DNA of 64,000 nucleotides from Streptomyces sp. NBC_00285. GTDB taxonomy: Bacteria; Actinomycetota; Actinomycetes; Streptomycetales; Streptomycetaceae. The position numbers were made by a program, and so were the translations under genes. Below, one piece after another: positions 17,101 through 25,827 of the stretch; the first letter of the stretch is position 1; each line of letters opens with the position of its first letter. The stretch lies in NCBI RefSeq assembly GCF_036174265.1, contig NZ_CP108055.1:3162001-3226000 (forward strand), given 5' to 3'. The notes below the pieces were generated by a model. It made no database searches. It was given only the letters and a program-made list of their open reading frames with translations, and was not told the DNA's origin.

Positions 17101-17976
17101 ATGTCACTCGATGGCGACCTGGTCGTCGGCGAGCTGAGGATCGGCGGGAGGTACCGCGACTTCGCGCTCCGGCTGCCGCGTGTCCTGCCGGCTGAACGGC
17201 TGATGCCGCTGGTCCTGGTGCTGCACGGCCACCAGTGGAACGTCACTGGACACATCATGCGCGAGTGGACGACCTTCGACCGGCAGGCCGACACCTGGGG
17301 CTTCGCGGTCGCCTACCCGGACGGTCTCGGCGGCGGCTGGGCGGACGGCCGCGGCGTGACCGGCGCCGACCTCGCCGAGGTCGACGACGTCACCTTCCTC
17401 CGCACGATCATCGACTGGTCCGCCGCGCGCTACGGCACACCGGCCGACCGGGCCGTCGTGACAGGCATCTCCAACGGCGCGTTCATGGCGCACCGGCTGG
17501 CACTGGAGGCGAGCGACCAGGTGGCCGTCGTGGCGGCCGTGGCCGGTGGACTTCCCGCGGCCCTGCTCGACACGGAGCCGACCCACGCGGTCTCGGCACT
17601 GCTCATCCACGGCACCGCCGACATGGTCGCGCCGATCGGCCCGGGATATTCCCGGCGCCGCGGCCGCCGGGGCGAACGGCTCGGGCGGACGCTTTCCCTG
17701 CACGAGACGGCCGAGCACTGGCGTGCCACCAACCGATGCCCGCCCGGCGCCGACACCACCCGCACCACGGAGTTCTCAAGCCGGGTCACCACCGACGGCG
17801 GGGTCGGAGGCACCAGGGTCGTCGCCTGGACGGTGTTCGGCGGCGGCCACAACTGGCCGGGCGCCGACGTCGGCGACGACTGGGACGAACCGACCACGCA
17901 GGAGTTCGACGGCGCCGAGGAGATCTGCCGCTTCGCCGCGCCCCTGCTCGCGCCCGCCGCCACGAGACAGCTGTGA
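17101..17976 (+). CDS. polyhydroxybutyrate depolymerase-like (LpqC-type) esterase
   Basis: 291 residues of the alpha/beta-hydrolase esterase group that includes PHB depolymerases and feruloyl esterases. Visible parts: LVLVLHGHQWN (oxyanion region), nucleophile elbow TGISNGAFMAHRLA, acidic residue in LLIHGTADMVAPI, and catalytic His in FGGGHNWPG. Secreted members carry a signal peptide; this one has none, so it should act inside the cell, possibly on a pathway ester. The ATG at 17101 is accepted although the ribosome binding site is weak. It begins a plus-strand run with the YbhB-like gene. Confidence 0.8.
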   Translation: MSLDGDLVVGELRIGGRYRDFALRLPRVLPAERLMPLVLVLHGHQWNVTGHIMREWTTFDRQADTWGFAVAYPDGLGGGWADGRGVTGADLAEVDDVTFLRTIIDWSAARYGTPADRAVVTGISNGAFMAHRLALEASDQVAVVAAVAGGLPAALLDTEPTHAVSALLIHGTADMVAPIGPGYSRRRGRRGERLGRTLSLHETAEHWRATNRCPPGADTTRTTEFSSRVTTDGGVGGTRVVAWTVFGGGHNWPGADVGDDWDEPTTQEFDGAEEICRFAAPLLAPAATRQL

Positions 17977-18026
17977 CGCACCCGATGACCACACCGACCC
18001 GACAACAGCACGTCAAGGAGTAACTG

Positions 18027-18599
18027 ATGGCAGTGATGGGCAAGTTGCTGAAGAACAAGCGGGCCGGGGACGAGGGCCTGGCCTGGAACGCGCCGAACCT
18101 GGGCGGCGAGGACACGCTGGAGCTCAGCAGTCCCGACTTCGTGCACGAGGCGCCGATCCCGACCCTCCACGCCGGCAAGCGTCTGGGCGGCCAGGACCTC
18201 TCACCGGCCCTGACCTGGGAGCCGGCGCCCACCGGGACGGTCCAGTTGCTGCTGGTGATCGAAGATCCCGACGCGCCGATGGCGCTGCCGTACAACCACG
18301 GAATCGCCCTGCTCGACCCCTCGTTGACCTCTCTCCCCCAGGGCGGCCTCCACGCCGACACCCCCGCGGACGGGGTGCGGCTGCTGAGCTCGGGTTCACG
18401 TCGCGGCTACCTGGGGCCCGCCCCGATCAAGGGCCACGGCCCGCACCGCTACGTCTTCCAGCTGTTCGCCCTGGGCACGCCGCTGACCGTCGGCCGGAGC
18501 GACACCGTGCCGGACTCCGCCAAACCGCGGGCCGTGCTGGCAGCCGCGGGCGACGTGCTGGCACGCGGCCGTCTCGACGGCTTCTACGAGCGGGTCTGA
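18027..18599 (+). CDS. YbhB/YbcL-type phosphatidylethanolamine-binding (PEBP) family protein
   Basis: 190 residues. PEBP signatures are present: LSPALTWEPAP, VIEDPDAPMALPYNHGIALLD, and the ligand-pocket segment GYLGPAPIKGHGPHRYVFQLFAL. Bacterial members are cytoplasmic or periplasmic binders of unknown biochemical role. The ATG at 18027 follows CAAGGAG closely. Lying 50 bases after the esterase, it is probably co-transcribed with it. A PEBP protein inside a type II polyketide cluster is uncommon; a role in binding a hydrophobic intermediate is only a guess. Confidence 0.85.
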   Translation: MAVMGKLLKNKRAGDEGLAWNAPNLGGEDTLELSSPDFVHEAPIPTLHAGKRLGGQDLSPALTWEPAPTGTVQLLLVIEDPDAPMALPYNHGIALLDPSLTSLPQGGLHADTPADGVRLLSSGSRRGYLGPAPIKGHGPHRYVFQLFALGTPLTVGRSDTVPDSAKPRAVLAAAGDVLARGRLDGFYERV

Positions 18600-18624
18600 C
18601 CTGTGACCGGTAGGGCCTGACGAC

Positions 18625-18650
18625 GGCGTCGGGTGACGGTGCCCGACGCC
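18625..18650. terminator. hairpin after the YbhB-like gene
   Basis: Perfect 9-base arms GGCGTCGGG (18625-18633) and CCCGACGCC (18642-18650) with an 8-base loop, just after the stop. No T-run; probably a terminator of the GC-rich actinobacterial kind. Confidence 0.5.
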
Positions 18651-18702
18651 CCGTCCGGGTCGCGCGTGTCCCACCGTGATCGACCAGAAGAGAGTACGCA
18701 TC

Positions 18703-20394
18703 ATGGCTGACCGCCCCACCATGCAGAAGCCCGAGTCACCACCTGCGGCACTGACCCATCGGCAGATCCTGTACATCGTGTCCGGGCTGCTCATGGGCAT
18801 CTTCCTGATCGCGATGGAACAGACGGTCGTCGCGACCTCGATCCGGGTCATTGCCGACGACTTCGGTGGCTACTCGCAGCAGGCCTGGGTCACCACCGCC
18901 TACCTGGTCACCTCGACCATCGTCACACCGCTGTACGGCAAGCTGTCCGACCTCTTCGGGCGCAAGCCGGCCTATCTGTTCGCGGTCTCCGTCTTCATGC
19001 TCGGCTCGACCGCCTGCGCGTGTGCGACGTCGATGTACGAGCTCGCGGTCTTCCGAGCCGTACAGGGCATCGGTGCCGGCGGCCTGAGCGTGCTGGCGTT
19101 CACGATCCTCGGCGAGATCGTCGCACCCCGGGAACGCGCCCGCTACCAGGGCTACTTCCTGGCCGTCTTCACCGGCTCCAGTGTCATCGGTCCGCTCATC
19201 GGCGGCGTCTTGGCGAACTCCCACACCATCGCCGGCATCACCGGCTGGCGCTGGGCCTTCCTGATCAATGTTCCGCTCGGGCTCGTGGCCCTGTTCGTCG
19301 TGTACCGGGTCCTGAACATCCAGCACGCACGGCGCGAGGGCGTGCGGATCGACTGGATCGGCAGTGCGGCCCTCACCGTGGCGCTGACCCCGCTGCTCGT
19401 CGTCGCCCAGTTCGGCCAGGAGTGGGGCTGGCGGTCGGGCCGGTCCGTCGTCTGCATCGTGGTGTTCGGCGTGGGCACCCTGCTGTTCCTGTGGATCGAG
19501 AAACGGATGGACCAGAACGCGCTGCTGCCGCTGCGGGTCTTCCGGAACACCCAGTTCTCCCAGGGCGCGGTGCTCGCCTTCGTCCTCGGTGCCCTGGTCC
19601 TGGTCCCCTTCAGCCTGGTACCGCAGTACTTCCAGGTGGTGCTCGGAGCCGGGCCGACCCGGGCGGGCGCACTGCTCCTGCCGATGATCGCCGGCACCAT
19701 CGCCGGGGCACTGACATCGGGGCAGATCATTTCCCGCACCGGTACGTACCGGGTGCACTCGGTCGCCTCCGCGATCCTCACAGTGGTCAGCATGTTCCTC
19801 CTGTACGCCCTGTCGGGGACGGAGAACCTGGCGGCCCTGCTGCCGGTGACCTTCGCGTTCGGCCTCGGCATCGGCTGTTTCAGCCAGCCCATCACCCTGG
19901 TGATGCAGAACATCCTGCCCGCCCGGGACCTGGGCATCTCCACGGCGACGGCCACGTTCTTCCGGCAGATCGGCGGCACCACCGGTGTCGCGGTCCTGCT
20001 CTCCGTCTGGTTCGCGCTCACCCCGTCGGCCCTCACACACCACGTGAACTCGGCGCTACGGGACACCGCCTATCAGCAGGAGGTCGCCCGGGCGGCACAG
20101 GGCACCCACGACCACACCACTCAGCAGCTGGTCACGGCGCTGGACTCCGGGAACACCGGCGCCGCACAGGACGTCGTGCACGACACCTCCGCGCTCCAGA
20201 CGCTGCCCCGTGCCGTCTCCTACCCGCTCAGGCAGGCGTTCGCCGACTCGATGGGCACGGTCTTCCTGGTGACGGCCGCCCTCGCCGTCGTGGGCCTCCT
20301 GATCCTGGTCTTCTGGAAGCCGGTGGCCCTGCGGGCCAAGGCCGGCACCCAAGAGGCCGCGAGGGAACGGACAGCGGCCAAGGGCCAGGGCTGA
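18703..20394 (+). CDS. MFS multidrug exporter, DHA2 (14-TM) family
   Basis: 563 residues, typical for 14-helix drug:H+ antiporters of the EmrB/QacA group. Motif A is GKLSDLFGRKPAYL; the motif C region reads GSSVIGPLIGGVLAN, and GWRWAFLINVPLG is also characteristic. The C-terminal cytoplasmic tail of about 40 residues is basic. ATG 18703 is chosen because AGAGAG precedes it at good spacing, whereas a GTG 27 bases upstream lacks one. In this setting it most likely exports the polyketide product and provides self-resistance. A strong terminator follows; no SARP-type operator is visible upstream. Confidence 0.92.
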   Translation: MADRPTMQKPESPPAALTHRQILYIVSGLLMGIFLIAMEQTVVATSIRVIADDFGGYSQQAWVTTAYLVTSTIVTPLYGKLSDLFGRKPAYLFAVSVFMLGSTACACATSMYELAVFRAVQGIGAGGLSVLAFTILGEIVAPRERARYQGYFLAVFTGSSVIGPLIGGVLANSHTIAGITGWRWAFLINVPLGLVALFVVYRVLNIQHARREGVRIDWIGSAALTVALTPLLVVAQFGQEWGWRSGRSVVCIVVFGVGTLLFLWIEKRMDQNALLPLRVFRNTQFSQGAVLAFVLGALVLVPFSLVPQYFQVVLGAGPTRAGALLLPMIAGTIAGALTSGQIISRTGTYRVHSVASAILTVVSMFLLYALSGTENLAALLPVTFAFGLGIGCFSQPITLVMQNILPARDLGISTATATFFRQIGGTTGVAVLLSVWFALTPSALTHHVNSALRDTAYQQEVARAAQGTHDHTTQQLVTALDSGNTGAAQDVVHDTSALQTLPRAVSYPLRQAFADSMGTVFLVTAALAVVGLLILVFWKPVALRAKAGTQEAARERTAAKGQG

Positions 20395-20414
20395 TCCCTC
20401 CTCGACACCCCCCG

Positions 20415-20458
20415 AACGACTCCGGGGCCGCTCCATGCGAGCCGGCCCCGGAGTCGTT
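20415..20458. terminator. strong terminator after the MFS gene
   Basis: Perfect 16-base arms (20415-20430 and 20443-20458) around a 12-base loop, 20 bases after the stop codon. Confidence 0.8.
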
Positions 20459-20498
20459 CTGTCCGCCGTACGGCACCTGACGCGGTGGAGGTGAGAAA

Positions 20499-20519
20499 TG
20501 CACATGGCGGCGATGTGCA
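20499..20519. promoter_or_regulatory. inverted repeat upstream of the SARP gene
   Basis: TGCACAT (20499-20505) and ATGTGCA (20513-20519) separated by 7 bases; a perfect palindrome of operator size about 100 bases before the SARP start. Possible repressor or activator site; the partner is unknown. Confidence 0.35.
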
Positions 20520-20569
20520 ATTCCCACGCCATTGGTGTCCGCTGTCCTGGATCCGCCGGTGCGCAGGTG

Positions 20570-20614
20570 GAACGCTCCGAAGTACCCCACACCATGGACC
20601 GGATCGGAGCGTTC
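20570..20614 (+). promoter_or_regulatory. hairpin masking the SARP ribosome binding site
   Basis: An 11-base perfect inverted repeat, GAACGCTCCGA (20570-20580) and its complement (20604-20614), with a 23-base loop. The right arm contains the GGAG Shine-Dalgarno that serves the GTG at 20617. If transcription starts upstream, the folded leader would block translation of the activator, so something must open it. Confidence 0.5.
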
Positions 20615-20616
20615 TC

Positions 20617-21423
20617 GTGAAAATAGGGGTCCTGGGACCGCTGTCCGTAGACCACAACCACTCGTCCATCGTCCCCACCGCCGGCAAACCGCGTCAGGTC
20701 CTCACCATGCTCGCGCTGCGGGCAGGCCACACCGTACCCGTGAGCACCCTCATGGAGGAAGTCTGGGGGGACGCGGTGCCACGCAGCGCCGCCACCACGC
20801 TCCAGACGTACATTCTGCAGTTGCGCCGCCAGATCGCCGGGACCCTGGCCCCCGGCTCCGCCCTCACTCCGAAGGACGTCCTCGCCACCTCGTTCGGCGG
20901 CTACCGCCTGACGCCGACCGTGGAGAGCCACGACTCGGCCGAGTTCCGGCAGTTGACGCTGCGCGGAGGCGCAGCACTGGAGACCGGTGACCCCTGTACG
21001 GCGGCCGACCTGCTCAGGAAGGCGCTGAACCTGTGGCGCGGACCGGCACTGGGCGACGTACCACGCGGGGTGGTGCTGGAGCTCGAGGCCATCAGCATGG
21101 AGGAGTCCCGCATGCAGGTACTGGAGCAGCGCATCGAGGCCGATCTGCGGCTGGGCCGGTACTCGTCGCTCATCGCCGAGCTACGCGTCCTGACCGCCCG
21201 GCATCCTCTGAACGAGAACCTGCGTGCCCAGCTGATGACCGCCTTCTACTGCTCCGGCAACACCTGGCGGGCGATGGAGGAGTTCCGCCGCCTGCGCGAG
21301 TGTGTGCGCATGGAGCTCGGTGTGGAGCCGAGTCACCGGCTCCAGCGCATGCACCAGGCGGTCCTGAGCGGTGAGTCCCTGCCCGGGACTCTGCGGGCGC
21401 AGCTGCCCTTCGTTGTGGACTGA
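20617..21423 (+). CDS. SARP-family transcriptional activator
   Basis: 268 residues, the size of short pathway-specific SARPs such as DnrI, ActII-ORF4 and RedD. The N-terminal winged helix-turn-helix (about 10-95) includes GKPRQVLTMLALRAGHTVPVS and LQTYILQLRR; the bacterial transcriptional activation domain follows (about 100-260, with LEQRIEADLRLGRYSSLIAELRVL). The GTG at 20617 starts the DNA-binding fold at the conserved KIGVLGPL; GGAG lies 7 bases upstream, inside a hairpin. Paired TCGAG-type heptamers before most cluster genes are the expected targets, so this is probably the cluster activator. No TTA codon was seen in it. Confidence 0.92.
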   Translation: MKIGVLGPLSVDHNHSSIVPTAGKPRQVLTMLALRAGHTVPVSTLMEEVWGDAVPRSAATTLQTYILQLRRQIAGTLAPGSALTPKDVLATSFGGYRLTPTVESHDSAEFRQLTLRGGAALETGDPCTAADLLRKALNLWRGPALGDVPRGVVLELEAISMEESRMQVLEQRIEADLRLGRYSSLIAELRVLTARHPLNENLRAQLMTAFYCSGNTWRAMEEFRRLRECVRMELGVEPSHRLQRMHQAVLSGESLPGTLRAQLPFVVD

Positions 21424-21439
21424 CCGGTGCCGGGCGGCA

Positions 21440-21487
21440 CGAGCCGGTGTCCCGCGGCCCGCACCGGGGCCCCGGGACACCGGCTCG
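21440..21487. terminator. bidirectional terminator between SARP and ABM genes
   Basis: Perfect 15-base arms (21440-21454 and 21473-21487) around an 18-base loop, between convergent stops at 21423 and 21490. Confidence 0.75.
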
Positions 21488-21489
21488 CG

Positions 21490-21786
21490 TCACCGCGGTG
21501 CTGTTCGGTCCAGGACCGTGGTGTACAGGTTCGGGTCACTGGTGGCGAGCACCCTCAGGGCCTTGGCGTGCGGCGGGAACTCCGGGTGGGCCAGGGCCTC
21601 TTCGAAGCGCTCCCGGCTCTCCCACTCGGCGACGTTGACGTACCGCCCCGGCTGGTCGGCATGGCGGAGCATGCGATGCCCGAGGAAGCCGGGACGAGCG
21701 GAGAAGAACACCGAGGTGGCGTCAAACGCCCGCTCGAACTCCTCGACGGAACCGTGCACTTCGAAACGGTTGACGAACGTGATCAT
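21490..21786 (-). CDS. antibiotic biosynthesis monooxygenase (ABM) domain protein
   Basis: 98 residues of the ferredoxin-like ABM fold: ITFVNRFEVHGSVEEFERAFDATSVFFSARPGFLGHRMLRH, then YVNVAEWESRERFEEALAHPEF. Cofactor-free ABM enzymes such as ActVA-Orf6 oxidise anthrone-type rings to quinones; some members act as cyclases instead. In an aromatic polyketide cluster, oxidation of the nascent ring system is the most likely task. The ATG at 21786 begins the fold. A good SARP-type operator lies 70-90 bases upstream. Confidence 0.85.
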   Translation of the reverse strand: MITFVNRFEVHGSVEEFERAFDATSVFFSARPGFLGHRMLRHADQPGRYVNVAEWESRERFEEALAHPEFPPHAKALRVLATSDPNLYTTVLDRTAPR

Positions 21787-21855
21787 CGATGCGGCCTCTC
21801 CACGTCGGTATCGGGGCGGTCGGACTGCGGTCCGTGCCCCGATCCTGTCGCCGGC

Positions 21856-21873
21856 TGCTCGACGAACGCTCGA
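21856..21873 (-). promoter_or_regulatory. SARP-type operator before the ABM gene
   Basis: Minus strand: TCGAGCG, 4 bases, TCGAGCA (11-base period), then 8 bases, then CAGGAT as -10 (21842-21847). One of the best sites in the cluster. Confidence 0.65.
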
Positions 21874-21884
21874 CAACCGGTGCC

Positions 21885-22700
21885 TCACCCTCCCTGTTCC
21901 AGCCCCCACGCCCAGGCGGCCGCGCTCTCGACGACCGCGGCCAGCCGCTCCGCGTCGGCCACCGTGCAGCCGGGCGGCGGGCCGAGGCGGCGCAACCGGG
22001 CCGCCGGGTCGGTGGGCCGCTGCGGATGCAGCGGTACGGCGGTGAGGTCACCGACCGCGAAGAACGCCTCCCCCGACGGCAGTTCGGCCGCCGGGACACC
22101 GGTGCGGCCGGCGCGCTCGGGCAGAGCGCCGTCGTTACGGGCGGCATGCAGCTGCGCGAGCAGTTCCTCACGGCTACGGCCACGCAGGGCCAGCAACAGA
22201 AAGGGGTTGTCCTCCAGTGCCTCGGCGAAGGCGTAGTGCACGGCGGCGCCGTGGACGCAGGGGTCGCCGGTGTCCCGGCAGTCGCAGCGCGAGGAGAGTT
22301 CGCCCCGGCGGGGGAAGGCGGCGAGCTCCGCCCTGCCCAGGGTCTCGTCGACGTTCTCCGGCATGCGGCCCTCCAGCAGGCTCGCCGTGTGCTGGAGTTG
22401 CCCGGCCAGGAAGCGGAGACCGTGCGCCCACTGGTCGTCGGTGAACACCGGCAGTGTCAGCGTCACCGGCCAGGCCCCCTTGGCCTGCTCCACGCGGGCC
22501 ATGACCTCGCCCGGCCGGACCACGAGGCCCTGCACGGCGCCGTTGCGCGCGAGCGAACGGCCGCGCGGCAGCCTGGTGTTGGGGTAGGTCGCGCCCAGTG
22601 ATTCCAGAGTGCGGATCCAGCGCCTGCTCCACGAGGTGGCTGCGGCGGCCGCGGGCTGCTGCCTGCTGTCGGACCGGGTACTGCTTGCTGCCGGGCTCAC
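21885..22700 (-). CDS. SWIM zinc-finger protein
   Basis: 271 residues. The SWIM zinc motif is seen as SRCDCRDTGDPCVHGAAVHYAFAEAL (CxCx(n)CxH). Such genes sit next to SNF2-type helicases across Streptomyces and are thought to assist them in chromatin or repair work; direct evidence is limited. The GTG at 22700 overlaps the stop of the helicase gene as GTGA, so the two are translationally coupled. Neither has an obvious link to polyketide synthesis. Confidence 0.85.
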   Translation of the reverse strand: MSPAASSTRSDSRQQPAAAAATSWSRRWIRTLESLGATYPNTRLPRGRSLARNGAVQGLVVRPGEVMARVEQAKGAWPVTLTLPVFTDDQWAHGLRFLAGQLQHTASLLEGRMPENVDETLGRAELAAFPRRGELSSRCDCRDTGDPCVHGAAVHYAFAEALEDNPFLLLALRGRSREELLAQLHAARNDGALPERAGRTGVPAAELPSGEAFFAVGDLTAVPLHPQRPTDPAARLRRLGPPPGCTVADAERLAAVVESAAAWAWGLEQGG

Positions 22701-25700
22701 TCGTCGACTCCTGATTCTGTGAGCTGGACAAGGTCACGGAGGGCCGCGTCGTCGAGTTCGGAGAGCGAGGTCTCGCTCATGCCGACGACCGCGTCTGCCA
22801 GCGAGCGCTTGCTCTCCAGCAGGGCGTCGATGCGCTCCTCCAAGGTGTCCGCCGTGACGAGCTTGTGCACATGGACGGTTCTGGTCTGGCCGAGGCGGTG
22901 GGCACGGTCGCTGGCCTGCTCCTCGACGGCGGGGTTCCACCAGCGGTCGTAGTGCAGGACGTGCGAGGCCCGGGTGAGATTCAGGCCGAAGCCGCCCGCC
23001 TTGAGGCTGATGACGAGGATCGGAGAAGCCGTCTCGTCGTGCTGAAACGCCTCGACCATGCGGTCGCGCTCCTCCACCGGGGTGCCGCCGTGCAGGAACG
23101 GCACGTGGCCCAGGCCGAGTTCGGCGGCGAGATGACGGCTGAGCAGTTCGCCCATGACACGGTACTGGGTGAAGACCAGTACGCGGTCCTGCGCCGCCAC
23201 CGCCTCGGAGAGCATCTCAGTGGCCCGGGCGAGCTTGCCGGAGCGTCCCACGAGCTGATCGTCGCGGGTCTGTCGGCCCCGGTGCAGGTACTGGACCGGG
23301 TGGTTGCAGATCTGTTTGAGCTCGGTCAGCAGACGCAGCACGTTGCCGTGGCGTGCGAAGCCGGTCCCCAGTCCTTCCTCTGTGTCGAGGGCCGCCTCCA
23401 CCGCGGCCTTGTAGAGACCGGCCTGCTCCGCGGTCAGGTTGCAGGCGACCGTCGACTCCAGCTTCGGCGGGAGTTCGGCCACCACCGCGCTCTTGAGCCG
23501 GCGCAGCACGAAGGGGGCGATCACGGCGCGCAACCGCTCGGCGGTCCCGCTCTCCCCGTCGCGTTCGATCGGGTCGGCGAAGCGCTCCTTGAAGCGGCGG
23601 TGCGAGCCGAGGAGTCCGGGGTTGGTGAAGTGCATGATCGACCAGAGTTCGGACAGCCGGTTCTCCACCGGCGTACCGGTCAGGGCTACGCGGTGCCGGG
23701 CGGCGAGCCGGGTGGCGGCACGGGCCGTCCGCGCGGTGTGGTTCTTGATCTGCTGCGCCTCGTCGAGGACGACGAGGTTCCAGTCCACGGACGTGAGCAG
23801 CTCGGCATCCAGACGCAGCAGGGCGTAACTGGTGACGACGACCTCGTCGGCCCGGAACTCGTCCGCGGCGGTGGCGCGTCGCGGACCGTGGTGTCGACGG
23901 ACCGTCAACTCCGGTGTGAACCGTGCGATTTCGCGCTCCCAGTTGCTCATCACGGAGGTGGGACAGACCACGAGGTGGGGTCGCTCACCGGTGCGGCTCG
24001 CGATCAGCGCGATGGCCTGGAGGGTCTTGCCGAGGCCCATGTCGTCGGCGAGCAGCGCACCGAACCCCAGCCCGGTCAGGCTCTGCAGCCAGGCCACACC
24101 GCGCCGCTGGTAGTCACGCAGTTCCGCACGCACCCCGGCCAGTTCGGGCTCGCCGGCGTCGGCCGCGTCGCGCAGGTCGGCCACGATGTCCGCGACCGAC
24201 CCGTCGGCCAGCGCCGGAACGTCACCGAACTCCTCGGTGTGACGACGGCCGCACAGCACGACGGACAGTGCCTCCACCATCGCCAGCCGCCCGCTGGTGC
24301 CGACGAGTGCGGCGAGCCGGTCGGCCTGTGCGCAGTCCACCCGTACCCACCGGTCCCGCCACGGGGCGAGGGGCTCACCGCGCTCGGCCAGGGCGAGGAC
24401 CTCGTCATGGGTCAGGACCTCGCCGCCGACAACGGCCTCCCAACGGCAGGCGACGGTACGGCCGTGCGGGCTCGCCCCGTTCCTGCGGTCTGCGGAGCCT
24501 CCGCGCCGGACACCCACCCGCAGCCGTGGACCGAGCACATTGCCCGGCGCGTCGAGTCCGTCCGGGACGACCACCTCGATACCGGCCATCCGCAGCGCGG
24601 TGCCACCGTCGCCGAGGAGTCCGGCGGCCTCGAACGGGGTCAGCATGGCCTGCACCGGATGGCCCTGGGACAAGACGCCCGCGAGGGGCGGGAAGGTACG
24701 CGCGGCCAGGGCCAGCTTTTCGGTCAGGACGTCCTGCGGCCGGTCCAGGACGCCGGTTCCGAGGGTGAGCGTGGTGGCTTCGGTGGTCCACACACGCTGG
24801 GCGGGCACCAGCGCCGCCGGCTCACCCACCCTCTGGAGGTGGAACGTCAGAGGCCACCGCGCGTCCGGCCCGGCAGGCACCCCGAGCCGCAGACAGAGCC
24901 GTACGGCGACCCGCTCGTCGGCGCCGGAGGCGGCCCAGTCCGCGATCCGGTCGGCCGAGGGCGCGCCGGGCGCCTCGACTGCGGCCGCCTCGGCTCCGGC
25001 CGTCAGGGCCGTCAGCCAGGCCCCCGGCCAGTCGCCGGCGCGGCTCTCCGACGTGACGTGCGGCCGGTCGTCCGGTGCACCGACGCTGTCCCCGGCCCGG
25101 GCACAGACATCGGCGACTGCGTCGCAGAACGCGCCGAGCAGGGTGTGCGGGGCACAGACCCGAAGCTCGTCGGCGCCGTCCTCGGCCACTGTGCCGGGCG
25201 GCGGGAGCCGCAGTGCGTGCGCGGCGGCCGGCAGCGCCTCGGCGAGGGCCGCCAGCCGCGGGTCGCCCCCGCAGTCGGCGCGCCAGTGCCCGTGCACGCG
25301 GTCCTCCCTGCCGGGGGACAACACGGGGGTCAGATGTCCGGCGACCACGTGCTCCAGGGCGAGTCTCGCGGCGAGGGCCCAGGCGTGCACGGACGGGCCG
25401 GGCTGTTGCCCGCCGGACACGGGGCCCGTCGTGTGCAGGCCGGCGAGAGCGGCAAGCGTCTCGCCGACCGGCACCAGCAGGGCGGGTACCTCCGCACCCA
25501 CCATCTGGTCACCGTCGGGCAGCACCACGGGGAGGACGGCGCCGGATCCGGTGCCGGACGCGGTGTGCGGCACCAGTCCGAGGGCCGCGGCGTGCGTCGC
25601 CGGCCACGGCGTTCCCCAGAAGGCCATCCTCCCCTTCCCGGGCACCTCGGGGTCCGGAACGAACGTCGCCTGCAACTGACCGGGAATTTCGGGCCGGCCC

Positions 25701-25702
25701 AT
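22697..25702 (-). CDS. SNF2/Swi2-family DEAD-box helicase (RapA/HepA-like)
   Basis: 1001 residues. The N-terminal ~500 residues are the actinobacterial SNF2-associated region. The ATPase core then shows GALLADDMGLGKTLQAIALI (Walker A), NLVVLDEAQQIKN (DEAQ box), RVALTGTPVENRL, and the second RecA domain with VFTQYRVMGELL, FLHGGTPVEERD, SLKAGGFGLNLTRA and DRAHRLGQTRTVHVHKL. It is a double-stranded DNA translocase thought to remodel protein-DNA or polymerase complexes. ATG 25702 has AGGA 6 bases upstream. With the SWIM gene it forms a two-gene unit lodged inside the biosynthetic cluster. Confidence 0.92.
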   Translation of the reverse strand: MGRPEIPGQLQATFVPDPEVPGKGRMAFWGTPWPATHAAALGLVPHTASGTGSGAVLPVVLPDGDQMVGAEVPALLVPVGETLAALAGLHTTGPVSGGQQPGPSVHAWALAARLALEHVVAGHLTPVLSPGREDRVHGHWRADCGGDPRLAALAEALPAAAHALRLPPPGTVAEDGADELRVCAPHTLLGAFCDAVADVCARAGDSVGAPDDRPHVTSESRAGDWPGAWLTALTAGAEAAAVEAPGAPSADRIADWAASGADERVAVRLCLRLGVPAGPDARWPLTFHLQRVGEPAALVPAQRVWTTEATTLTLGTGVLDRPQDVLTEKLALAARTFPPLAGVLSQGHPVQAMLTPFEAAGLLGDGGTALRMAGIEVVVPDGLDAPGNVLGPRLRVGVRRGGSADRRNGASPHGRTVACRWEAVVGGEVLTHDEVLALAERGEPLAPWRDRWVRVDCAQADRLAALVGTSGRLAMVEALSVVLCGRRHTEEFGDVPALADGSVADIVADLRDAADAGEPELAGVRAELRDYQRRGVAWLQSLTGLGFGALLADDMGLGKTLQAIALIASRTGERPHLVVCPTSVMSNWEREIARFTPELTVRRHHGPRRATAADEFRADEVVVTSYALLRLDAELLTSVDWNLVVLDEAQQIKNHTARTARAATRLAARHRVALTGTPVENRLSELWSIMHFTNPGLLGSHRRFKERFADPIERDGESGTAERLRAVIAPFVLRRLKSAVVAELPPKLESTVACNLTAEQAGLYKAAVEAALDTEEGLGTGFARHGNVLRLLTELKQICNHPVQYLHRGRQTRDDQLVGRSGKLARATEMLSEAVAAQDRVLVFTQYRVMGELLSRHLAAELGLGHVPFLHGGTPVEERDRMVEAFQHDETASPILVISLKAGGFGLNLTRASHVLHYDRWWNPAVEEQASDRAHRLGQTRTVHVHKLVTADTLEERIDALLESKRSLADAVVGMSETSLSELDDAALRDLVQLTESGVDE

Positions 25703-25827
25703 GAGCGATCCTGTCTCCTCGAAATCGCGGATTCGGAAAAGCGCTGTGCAGGATACCCCGAGAGTTGCCCCGATTTCACAGTACAGCTGGATCCGATCCC
25801 GCAGGACGGCGAGATCCGGGGCCGAAT

